From contig JAUIFJ010000049.1 of assembly GCA_030429345.1 (NCBI GenBank), positions 1-18,551 of the forward strand: 18,551 nucleotides of DNA, in the 5' to 3' direction. Shown piece by piece: positions 9,086 through 15,150 of the stretch (position 1 is the first letter of the stretch; every line of letters begins with the position of its first letter). The notes below the pieces were generated by a model. The model was not told where the DNA came from. It saw only the letters and a program-made list of their open reading frames with translations, and ran no database searches. The translations under genes and the position numbers were made by a program. This stretch comes from a bacterium. GTDB taxonomy: Bacteria > CAIWAD01.

Positions 9086-10441
9086 ATGCTCGAAAAGTTT
9101 GGCAATATCTTCAAGATTCCGGAGCTGCGGGACCGCGTGCTCTTCACCCTGTTCATCTTCCTGGTGTGCAGGATCGGAGCGCATATTCCCACTCCCGGCA
9201 TCAATGCCCAGGCCCTGGGGGATTTCTTCCAGCAGAGCCAGAACACCCTTTTCGGCCTGTACGACATGTTCACCGGCGGCGCCTTCCAGAAGGTGGCCAT
9301 CTTCGGTCTGGGCATCATGCCGTACATCAGCGCCTCCATTATCATTCAGATGATGGGGTCGACGGTGCCCTACTTCCAGCGCCTGATGAAGGAAGGCGAG
9401 CAGGGCCGCAAGAAGATCACCCAGCTGACCCGCTACGGCACCGTGGTCCTGGCAGCCATGCAGGCTTCCGGCGTCAGCGTTTTCCTGGAAAGCATCACCT
9501 CGCCCAGCGGCCAGTCGATCGTGCTCAATCCGGGCATCGGCTTCAAGCTGGCGGTGATCCTGATGTTGACCACGGGCTGCCTGATCATGATGTGGCTCGG
9601 CGAGCAGATCACCGAGCGCGGCCTGGGCAACGGCATCAGCCTGATCATTTTCATCAGCGTCATCGAGACCATTCCCAACGCCTTCTTCGACGAGTTTCAG
9701 CAGGTGGCGGCGCAGACGCGTCCGCTGCTGGCGGAAATCTTCCTCATCGGCCTGATGGTGGTCACGGTGATGGCGGCGATCCTGCTGACGCAGGGCGTGC
9801 GCAAGATTCCGGTCCAGTACGCCAAGCGCGTCGTCGGCAAGCGCATGATGGGCGGCCAGGCGACGAACATTCCGCTGCGCATCAACATGGCCGGCGTCAT
9901 GCCGATCATTTTCGCCCAGTCGATCATGTTCGTGCCCCAGACCGCGGCCACGCTGCTGCCCGAAGGCGCCATGCGCGACTGGGTCAGCGCGGCCTTCGAC
10001 TGGACGGCCTGGCCCTACCTGATCGTGATGTGGGCGCTGATCATCTTCTTCACCTACTTCTACACGGCAATGACTTTCAATCCGGTGGAAGTGGCGGACA
10101 ACCTGAAGCGTTACGGCGGTTTCATTCCGGGCGTGCGTCCCGGCAAGAAGACGGCCGAGTTCATTGACCGCGTGCTGACACGGATCTCCTTCCCGGGCGC
10201 CGTGTTCCTGGGTTTCCTGGCGATCTTCCCCCAGCTGCTGATGCGCTACGCAAGCGATTTGCTGGGAGGCGCTCTTTCGCCTGCCTTCGCCATGATTTTC
10301 GGCGGCACGGGCCTGCTGATTATGGTCGGCGTGGCTCTGGATACCTTGCAGCAGATCGAGTCCCATCTGACCATGCGTCACTACGACGGGCTGATGAAGA
10401 CGGGGCGGATCCGCGGTCGATCCCGAATGGGCTCGAACTAG
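9086..10441 (+). CDS. secY: Protein translocase subunit SecY
   Basis: 451 residues (E. coli 443), the channel of the Sec translocon in the inner membrane. Ten hydrophobic segments are expected and the visible ones fit: the first around [20 protein letters not shown], the second around [18 protein letters not shown]. The cytosolic loop with [18 protein letters not shown] and the region around RITQ-like LTRYGTVVL are SecY signatures. The C-terminus ends in a basic [11 protein letters not shown]. The ATG at 9086 has a weak CGGAAGA upstream. It should pair with SecE and SecG encoded elsewhere. Confidence 0.96.
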   Translation: MLEKFGNIFKIPELRDRVLFTLFIFLVCRIGAHIPTPGINAQALGDFFQQSQNTLFGLYDMFTGGAFQKVAIFGLGIMPYISASIIIQMMGSTVPYFQRLMKEGEQGRKKITQLTRYGTVVLAAMQASGVSVFLESITSPSGQSIVLNPGIGFKLAVILMLTTGCLIMMWLGEQITERGLGNGISLIIFISVIETIPNAFFDEFQQVAAQTRPLLAEIFLIGLMVVTVMAAILLTQGVRKIPVQYAKRVVGKRMMGGQATNIPLRINMAGVMPIIFAQSIMFVPQTAATLLPEGAMRDWVSAAFDWTAWPYLIVMWALIIFFTYFYTAMTFNPVEVADNLKRYGGFIPGVRPGKKTAEFIDRVLTRISFPGAVFLGFLAIFPQLLMRYASDLLGGALSPAFAMIFGGTGLLIMVGVALDTLQQIESHLTMRHYDGLMKTGRIRGRSRMGSN

Positions 10442-10468
10442 GAGCCGACCGGAGAAAGGGGCGGTTGC

Positions 10469-11107
10469 ATGCGGCTGATTCTCTTCGGAGCGCCCGGTGT
10501 CGGCAAGGGCACCCAGGCGCGGAAGATCACCCTGAAGGCGGGAATTCCCCAGATCAGCACGGGGGACATTCTGCGCCAGCAGATCCGCAGTGGCAGCCCG
10601 CTGGGGCAGAAGGCGAAAGAATTCACGGACCAGGGCAACCTGGTGCCGGATGAACTGATTCTTGACATCATTCGCGATCGACTGGGCAAGCCGGACTGCG
10701 CTCCCGGTTTCATCCTGGACGGTTTCCCGCGCACGGTGGCCCAGGCGGAAGGCCTGGAGCAGCTGCTTGGGGAAATGGAGTCGCAATTGGACGCCGTCAT
10801 TGCCCTGGAAGTGGGCGACGAGGCGATCGTGCAGCGGCTCAGTTCGCGGCGGGTCTGCCGCAGTTGCGGCGAAGTCTACAATGTGCTGCTGGAAGAGATT
10901 CCAAAGGTCTGTCGCCACTGCGGCGAAGCGGCCATCGAGCAGCGCGCCGACGACCGCGAGGAGACGATCCGGCATCGCCTGGGCGTCTTCAATCGACAGA
11001 CGGCGCCTTTGCTGGACTTCTACCGGGAACGGGGCCTGCTGAAGAGCATCGACGGCGACCGGGCGGTGGAGGATGTGCACCAGGAGCTGATGGGCCTGCT
11101 GGCATGA
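10469..11107 (+). CDS. adk: Adenylate kinase with a four-Cys zinc lid
   Basis: 212 residues (E. coli 214). It catalyses ATP + AMP to 2 ADP in the cytoplasm. The P-loop GAPGVGKGT is at residues 7-15, the AMP-binding STGDILR follows, and LDGFPRT is intact. The lid carries Cys130, Cys133, Cys148 and Cys151, the zinc-binding form of long bacterial adenylate kinases; the spacing between the two pairs is 14 residues, by my count two fewer than in the Bacillus type. The ATG at 10469 is preceded by GGAGAAAGGGG. Its stop overlaps the map start by four bases (ATGA). Confidence 0.96.
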   Translation: MRLILFGAPGVGKGTQARKITLKAGIPQISTGDILRQQIRSGSPLGQKAKEFTDQGNLVPDELILDIIRDRLGKPDCAPGFILDGFPRTVAQAEGLEQLLGEMESQLDAVIALEVGDEAIVQRLSSRRVCRSCGEVYNVLLEEIPKVCRHCGEAAIEQRADDREETIRHRLGVFNRQTAPLLDFYRERGLLKSIDGDRAVEDVHQELMGLLA

Positions 11108-11874
11108 CGCGGATCTACAGCGAGCGCGAATTCGAGAAGATCCGCAAGGCCGCGCGCATTGTGCCGCAGGCTTTTCAGGAAGTGGCGCCCAATGTGCAGC
11201 CGGGCATCACGACGGCCGAGCTGAACCGCATCGCGGACAGCTTCATCCGCTCGAAGGGGGCCGTGCCGGCCTTCATCGGCGTGCCGGGCGGCGAAGGAGT
11301 CGAACCCTTCCCGGCCTGCTGCTGCATCAGCGTCAACGACGAGGTGGTGCACGGCATTCCCGGCGATCGCAGGCTGGAAGAGGGAGACATCGTCTCCATT
11401 GACATGGGCGCCCTGCTGGACGGCTACTACGGCGACAGCGCGCACACCTTCGCCGTCGGCGAGATCAGCGCCGGGCGCCGCCGCCTGATGGACGCCACGC
11501 AGGAGAGCCTGCAGCAGGGCATCCAGGCGGCCCGCGAGGGGAATCGCGTATCGGACATCGGCCACGCGGTGCAGGCGCACATCGACGCCTGCGGAGGGCT
11601 GGGCATTGTACGCGAGATGGTCGGACACGGCTGCGGACGATCGCTGCACGAGGGACCGGAGGTCCCCAACTACGGAGAACCGGGCCGGGGGCCGCGGCTG
11701 AAAGCCGGCATGTGCCTCTGCATCGAGCCCATGATCAATTCCGGCGGATGGCGCATCCGCCTGCTGGACGACGGCTGGACCATCGCCACGGCGGATGGCA
11801 GCGACAGCGCCCATTTTGAGCACCAGATCCGCATCACCAAGGGGGATCCGGAGATCCTCACGAGTGTGGACTGA
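11104..11874 (+). CDS. map: Methionine aminopeptidase, type I
   Basis: 256 residues (E. coli 264). It removes the initiator Met from nascent proteins. All catalytic positions are present by my numbering: His83 in VVHGIPG, metal ligands Asp100 (SIDMG), Asp111 (YYGDS), His175 ([16 protein letters not shown]), Glu208 (IEPMIN) and Glu239 (FEHQI). The lack of an N-terminal extension or of the long insert of type II enzymes fits type Ia. Translation starts at the ATGA overlap with adk, which implies coupling. Its place behind adk and before infA is common in many phyla. Confidence 0.96.
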   Translation: MTRIYSEREFEKIRKAARIVPQAFQEVAPNVQPGITTAELNRIADSFIRSKGAVPAFIGVPGGEGVEPFPACCCISVNDEVVHGIPGDRRLEEGDIVSIDMGALLDGYYGDSAHTFAVGEISAGRRRLMDATQESLQQGIQAAREGNRVSDIGHAVQAHIDACGGLGIVREMVGHGCGRSLHEGPEVPNYGEPGRGPRLKAGMCLCIEPMINSGGWRIRLLDDGWTIATADGSDSAHFEHQIRITKGDPEILTSVD

Positions 11875-11883
11875 AAGGGAGTC

Positions 11884-12102
11884 ATGGCGAAACAGGACAT
11901 CATCAAGCTCGACGGCACCATCCTGGAAACCTTGCCCAATGCAAGCTTCCGGGTCAAGCTGGAGAACGATCACGTCGTCCTGGCTCACATTTCAGGCAAA
12001 ATGCGGATGCACTATATTCGGATTCTCCCCGGAGACAAGGTCACGGTCGAACTCTCGCCCTACGACCTCTCGCGCGGCAGGATCACGTTCCGACACAAAT
12101 AA
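11884..12102 (+). CDS. infA: Translation initiation factor IF-1
   Basis: 72 residues, the standard length. IF-1 is a single OB-fold protein that occupies the A site during initiation. [19 protein letters not shown] begins it, [20 protein letters not shown] is the core, and it ends [14 protein letters not shown], all diagnostic. GGGAG at 11877-11881 lies close before the ATG. It stands between map and rpmJ, as in many Gram-positive and FCB genomes. Confidence 0.97.
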   Translation: MAKQDIIKLDGTILETLPNASFRVKLENDHVVLAHISGKMRMHYIRILPGDKVTVELSPYDLSRGRITFRHK

Positions 12103-12125
12103 GCGTCGAATTGGAGGGCACCACC

Positions 12126-12242
12126 ATGAAGGTGAACGCCTCGGTGAAGAAAATCTGCGAGCACTGCAAGATCATCCGTCGCAAGGGCGTGGTCCGAGTG
12201 ATCTGCAGCAAGACCCGGAAACACAAGCAACGGCAGGGCTAG
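12126..12242 (+). CDS. rpmJ: 50S ribosomal protein L36, zinc-binding
   Basis: 38 residues, the usual length of this smallest ribosomal protein. The reading runs [15 protein letters not shown], then [20 protein letters not shown], ending RQG and TAG at 12240-12242. The zinc ligands Cys11, Cys14, Cys27 and His33 are all there, so this is the C+ form. TTGGAGG at 12112-12118 precedes the ATG. L36 binds 23S rRNA late in assembly. It is followed by a 47-base gap before rpsM that has no clear signal other than the rpsM ribosome binding site. Confidence 0.96.
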   Translation: MKVNASVKKICEHCKIIRRKGVVRVICSKTRKHKQRQG

Positions 12243-12289
12243 GCGGCGCGCCCGCAGCGACCCGCTGATCCAACGCCCAGGAGGCACCA

Positions 12290-12658
12290 TTGGCACGTAT
12301 TGCCGGTATTGATCTTCCCAAGAACAAGCGCATCGAGATCGGGCTGACCTACATCTACGGGATCGGCCTGACCACGGCCCGCACCATTCTGGAGCGCGCC
12401 AAGGTCGACGCGGACAAGCGAGTGATGAACCTCGACGAAGAGGAAGTCAAGCGCATCCGCAGCCTGATCCAGAACGACTTCAAGGTCGAGGGCGCGCTGC
12501 GCACGGAAGTATCCATGAACATCAAGCGGCTGATGGACATCGGCTGCTACCGCGGTCTGCGTCATCGCAGGGGACTCCCGGTCCACGGGCAGAACACGAA
12601 GAACAATGCCCGTACCCGCAAGGGACGCAAGAAGAACAGCGGCGTCAAGAAGCGCTAA
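12290..12658 (+). CDS. rpsM: 30S ribosomal protein S13
   Basis: 122 residues (E. coli 118). S13 is in the 30S head, contacts P-site tRNA and makes bridges to the 50S subunit. [20 protein letters not shown] and the following IYGIGLTTA open it; the basic tail contains [20 protein letters not shown]. The start is TTG at 12290, with a full AGGAGG at 12279-12284, spacing 5. First gene of the alpha block. Confidence 0.96.
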   Translation: MARIAGIDLPKNKRIEIGLTYIYGIGLTTARTILERAKVDADKRVMNLDEEEVKRIRSLIQNDFKVEGALRTEVSMNIKRLMDIGCYRGLRHRRGLPVHGQNTKNNARTRKGRKKNSGVKKR

Positions 12659-12673
12659 TTCCCGGAGGAACTC

Positions 12674-13066
12674 TTGGCTAAGACATCCAAGAAGAAGGTC
12701 AAGAAGAAGGAGAAAGTGGACAGCGTGGGCTGCGCCTACGTCAAGGCCACTTTCAACAACACCGTCATTTCTCTGACCGACAATTACGGCAACGTGATCA
12801 GCTGGGCCTCCGGCGGCGGCAAGGGCCGCTTCAAGGGAAGCCGCAAGAACACGGCCTTCGCGGCCCAGCTTGCGGCCCAGGATTGCGCCAAGGTGGCCAT
12901 GGACCTGGGACTGCGCAAGATCTCGGTCTTCGTCAAGGGACCGGGCGCCGGTCGCGAAAGCAGTGTTCGCGCCCTGCAGGCCGCTGGCCTGACGGTCACT
13001 TCGATCAAGGACATGACTCCTCTCCCGCACAACGGCTGCCGGCCGCGCAAGAAGCGCCGCATCTAG
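12674..13066 (+). CDS. rpsK: 30S ribosomal protein S11
   Basis: 130 residues (E. coli 129). S11 lies on the 30S platform near the Shine-Dalgarno helix. A Lys-rich N-terminus ([12 protein letters not shown]) leads to [36 protein letters not shown] and the C-terminal [15 protein letters not shown] are diagnostic. The start is TTG at 12674 after CGGAGGAA at 12663-12670. In many bacteria rpsD would come next; here it does not. Confidence 0.96.
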   Translation: MAKTSKKKVKKKEKVDSVGCAYVKATFNNTVISLTDNYGNVISWASGGGKGRFKGSRKNTAFAAQLAAQDCAKVAMDLGLRKISVFVKGPGAGRESSVRALQAAGLTVTSIKDMTPLPHNGCRPRKKRRI

Positions 13067-13193
13067 GCCAGCCCTCGTTTCGGGACCGCCGCCTTCGGGC
13101 GGAGACAGCAGGCAGGATCTCAAGCCGACCCGCCCGACGCCGGGAGAATCCGGAGAAGGGCCGTTCGGCTTTCCAACAGAAGAGGACATGTAG
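13067..13193 (+). other. Intergenic gap at the usual rpsD position, with three short hairpins
   Basis: This 127-base gap is the longest inside the ribosomal cluster. It codes for nothing that I can recognise and has no remnant of S4. It contains a 5-bp stem CCGCC/GGCGG closed by a TTCG tetraloop (13089-13102), a 4-bp CCCG/CGGG hairpin (13133-13144), and a weaker GCC/GGC stem with GTTC loop extended by wobble pairs (13157-13172). None has a T-run, so they are not standard terminators. GAGG at 13182-13185 is the rpoA ribosome binding site. No clear promoter was seen. Confidence 0.5.
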
Positions 13194-14186
13194 ATGACCG
13201 GACTGAATCCGCAGATGCCGGAAGCGATTGAGCTCGAGGAACACAGCTACAGTTCGACCTATGGCAAGTTCATTGCCCAGCCGCTGGAACGCGGCTATGG
13301 CGTGACCCTGGGCAATGCCCTGCGCCGAGTGCTGCTTTCGTCGATTCCCGGCGCCGCGATCACCCAGATCAAGGTCGACGGCGTGCTGCAGGAGTTTTCC
13401 AGCATCACGGGCGTTACCGAGGACATGACGGACATCATCCTGAACCTGAAGCAGGTCCAGGTCAAGCTGCTTTCCAAGCGCCCGGAAGTGATGAGCATTC
13501 ACATCAAGGGCCCCGGAGAGCTGACGGCTGCCGAGATCCAGAACGCGAGCCAGGACATCGAGATCATGAATCCCGACCTGCACATCGCCACCCTGGGCGA
13601 GGACGCCGACCTGCGCATGGAACTGGAAGTGCGCAAGGGCTACGGCTACGTACCCGCCGAGGAGCACGATGCCGGCGAGGCGCCCATCGGGACGATTCCC
13701 GTGGACGCCCTGTACTCGCCCGTCGAGAATGTGACCTTCCGCGTCGAGAACACGCGTGTCGGACACAAGACGGACTACGAGAAGCTGATCCTCGAGATCA
13801 CGACCAACGGAAGTGTCACGCCGGACGACGCGCTGACCTTCGCCGGGCGCACGCTCATCGAGCACGCCCAGCTCTTCGTCAACTTCGACATGTCGCAGGA
13901 CGAGGAGCAGGAAGAGGAGATCAACGAGGAGATCCTCAACATCCGCAAGCTGCTGCTCAAGCCCGTAGAGGAGCTCGAGCTGACGGTGCGCGCCGCCAAC
14001 TGCATCAAGGAAGCCCAGATCCGCACCATTGGCGAGCTGGTCGGGCGCCGCGAGAGCGAAATGCTCAAGTTCAAGAACTTCGGCAAGAAGTCGCTGAACG
14101 AGCTGGTGGCCGTGTTGAAGAACAAGGGGCTGGAGTTCGGCATGGACACCAGCAAGTACCTGGGCGACGAGAAGAGCGCCTCCTAA
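13194..14186 (+). CDS. rpoA: RNA polymerase alpha subunit
   Basis: 330 residues (E. coli 329). Alpha dimers nucleate RNA polymerase assembly and the C-terminal domain contacts UP-element DNA and activators. The N-terminal domain shows [20 protein letters not shown] and [19 protein letters not shown]. The C-terminal domain has [15 protein letters not shown], with Arg266 and Asn269 matching the DNA-contacting E. coli Arg265 and Asn268, and then [23 protein letters not shown] 13194 is preceded by an ATG-TAG at 13188-13193. GAGG spacing fits the second ATG, which gives the conserved protein. Confidence 0.97.
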   Translation: MTGLNPQMPEAIELEEHSYSSTYGKFIAQPLERGYGVTLGNALRRVLLSSIPGAAITQIKVDGVLQEFSSITGVTEDMTDIILNLKQVQVKLLSKRPEVMSIHIKGPGELTAAEIQNASQDIEIMNPDLHIATLGEDADLRMELEVRKGYGYVPAEEHDAGEAPIGTIPVDALYSPVENVTFRVENTRVGHKTDYEKLILEITTNGSVTPDDALTFAGRTLIEHAQLFVNFDMSQDEEQEEEINEEILNIRKLLLKPVEELELTVRAANCIKEAQIRTIGELVGRRESEMLKFKNFGKKSLNELVAVLKNKGLEFGMDTSKYLGDEKSAS

Positions 14187-14200
14187 GCCGGGACGGAATC

Positions 14201-14596
14201 ATGAGACACCGCAAAGTCACGGTCAAGCTGAACCGCAGCACCTCGCATCGCAAGGCCCTGCTGGCCAACCTGGCCGGCAGCCTGATCGAGCACAAGCGTG
14301 TGACGACGACCATCGCCAAGGCCCGCGCGCTTCGCAGCTACACCGAGCGCCTGGTGACCTTCGCCAAGAAGGGCAGCCTGGCCGACCGCCGCCAGGTGCT
14401 GAAGAAGATCACCCACAAGAACATCGTCAAGCACCTCTTCGACGAGATCGGACCGCGATACGCGGATCGCCCGGGCGGCTACACCCGCCTGCTCAAGCTC
14501 GGCCCCCGCCGCGGCGACAACGCCGAAATGGCGATCGTCGAATTCGTCGGCTACGAGGACCAGCTCGACGTCCAGCCGGAGACGCCCCAGGGCTAG
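14201..14596 (+). CDS. rplQ: 50S ribosomal protein L17
   Basis: 131 residues (E. coli 127). L17 sits near the exit tunnel. [20 protein letters not shown] with [20 protein letters not shown] is the standard N-terminus. The C-terminus ends in an acidic [11 protein letters not shown] tail. The ATG follows GGGACGG at 14189-14195, 14 bases after the rpoA stop. It is the last gene of the cluster and an intrinsic terminator stands 25 bases downstream. Confidence 0.96.
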   Translation: MRHRKVTVKLNRSTSHRKALLANLAGSLIEHKRVTTTIAKARALRSYTERLVTFAKKGSLADRRQVLKKITHKNIVKHLFDEIGPRYADRPGGYTRLLKLGPRRGDNAEMAIVEFVGYEDQLDVQPETPQG

Positions 14597-14620
14597 GCTG
14601 ACTCTTTGGATCACGATTGA

Positions 14621-14653
14621 AACCCGCCTTCCGGCCCTGGAGGGCGGGTTTTT
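14621..14653 (+). terminator. Intrinsic terminator of the ribosomal superoperon
   Basis: An AACCCGCC arm (14621-14628) pairs with GGCGGGTT (14643-14650), and the stem continues inward as TTCC/GGAG with one wobble, giving about 12 bp around a 6-base loop. It runs straight into TTTTT at 14649-14653. The position just after rplQ and the strength of the stem make this a confident end point for the whole operon. Confidence 0.92.
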
Positions 14654-14661
14654 GTGTGTAT

Positions 14662-14840
14662 CCACGTCTGCGCTGCGCGCAGTCGTGGAACGGGCACTTT
14701 CGCTGCGCGAAAGTGCCGGGGGTGGCAATCGTTTTTCGGTATGCGAACCGTTTCCGCATGTTTCACATGCGGCTATTGTTGGTCCGCCGCTGCGCGGCGT
14801 ATTGATTGGAGTCCTGGGCTCTCGTGCGGGCGGGGCGGTA
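14662..14840 (+). repeat. Composite hairpin element, copy 1
   Basis: A chain of four palindromes in a non-coding stretch. A: CCACG-T-CTGCGC/GCGCAG-T-CGTGG with TGC loop (14662-14688). B: perfect 11-bp GGCACTTTCGC/GCGAAAGTGCC with TGC loop (14693-14717). C: CCGCATG-TTTCA-CATGCGG (14754-14772). D: CGCCGC-TGC-GCGGCG (14785-14799). It ends with the box CTCTCGTGCGGGCGGGG (14819-14835). A, B and D share the apex CGC-TGC-GCG. A weaker CGGT/ACCG stem lies at 14737-14750. The same order recurs at 17521-17690 with different stem sequences. I do not recognise the family; it resembles REP/BIME-like extragenic palindromes in style. Confidence 0.85.
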
Positions 14841-14849
14841 GTGGCTGGC

Positions 14850-14915
14850 CCGTAGCTGGACCGTAGCCGGCCCGAAGCTAGCCCGAAGCTGGCCCGAAGC
14901 TGGACCGTAGCTGGC
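14850..14915 (+). repeat. Six-copy 11-bp tandem repeat
   Basis: Six contiguous units of consensus CCG(T/A)AGCTGG(A/C) run from 14850 to 14915, with two internal substitutions (CCGTAGCCGGC and CCGAAGCTAGC). A degenerate half unit (GTAGTGGCTGGC) precedes the array. Eleven bases is close to one helical turn, so each unit presents the same DNA face. There is no spacer, so it is not a CRISPR array. It starts 15 bases after the GC-rich box of the hairpin element. Confidence 0.9.
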
Positions 14916-14942
14916 CATCTCCGGGGTCGCCCGCTGCCTGTC

Positions 14943-14962
14943 ATTCCCACGAAAGCGGGAAT
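14943..14962 (+). repeat. Small dispersed-type palindrome ATTCCC-N8-GGGAAT
   Basis: ATTCCC at 14943-14948 and GGGAAT at 14957-14962 flank ACGAAAGC. This 20-base layout is the one described for the dRS3 repeat of Neisseria, and close variants (CATTCCCGCGAAAGCGGGAATCC-like) occur in intergenic DNA of many bacteria. Read on the minus strand it gives the peptide DSRFRGND or IPAFVGMT, a well-known spurious product. One stem-proximal base (A14949) breaks the usual inner pairing. Only one copy lies in this window. Confidence 0.75.
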
Positions 14963-15091
14963 CCTGATCGCACATGCACCGGGTGTCTCGTCTTCCGCAG
15001 AATCTGCCCGTGGCCGTCCTGCCTTGAATCCAGGCACTCGTAGCCACTCCCTCAGCGCATTCCTTCTGCCGCTTGACCTGGATCTGGAATT

Positions 15092-15113
15092 CCGGCACAT
15101 GCCTTGCTATGCT
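15092..15113 (+). promoter_or_regulatory. Candidate promoter of the beta-helix gene (sigma-54-like or extended -10)
   Basis: CGGCAC-ATGCC-TTGCT at 15093-15108 matches the sigma-54 -24/-12 pattern (TGGCAC-N5-TTGCA/T) with one mismatch in the core and the correct 12-base step from GG to GC. It would start transcription about 30 bases before the ATG at 15151. The same stretch also holds TGCTATGCT (15105-15113), an extended -10 look-alike, but with a poor -35 (TGGAAT). TTGACC at 15073-15078 is too far away to be its -35. Which reading is right, if either, cannot be settled here. Confidence 0.35.
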
Positions 15114-15150
15114 GCCAACATTCGGCAGTCAAACGATCCCCGAGGCATTG

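Noticed and set aside
9014-11080. 688-codon open frame on the minus strand across secY and adk
   Set aside because: It is antisense to two secure genes, is full of His/Gln/Ala-rich composition typical of reversed GC-rich coding DNA, and has no recognisable domain.
12243-12289. Possible S13/S4-type leader structure between rpmJ and rpsM
   Set aside because: Only 47 bases, and apart from the ribosome binding site no stable stem or pseudoknot could be made out by eye.
14850-14915. CRISPR array
   Set aside because: Units are 11 bp with no spacers, and no cas genes are nearby.
15073-15078. TTGACC as a -35 box for the beta-helix gene
   Set aside because: No -10-like hexamer lies 16-18 bases downstream; the nearest good one is 29 bases away.
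14183-15100. Minus-strand open frame through the repeats after rplQ
   Set aside because: It crosses the terminator, the hairpins and the 11-bp array; its peptides (YGPASGQLRASFGPA, IPAFVGMT) come from the repeats themselves.
15073-15150. Upstream TTG start for the beta-helix protein
   Set aside because: It would place 26 residues before the signal peptide and has no ribosome binding site; it also overlaps the candidate promoter.
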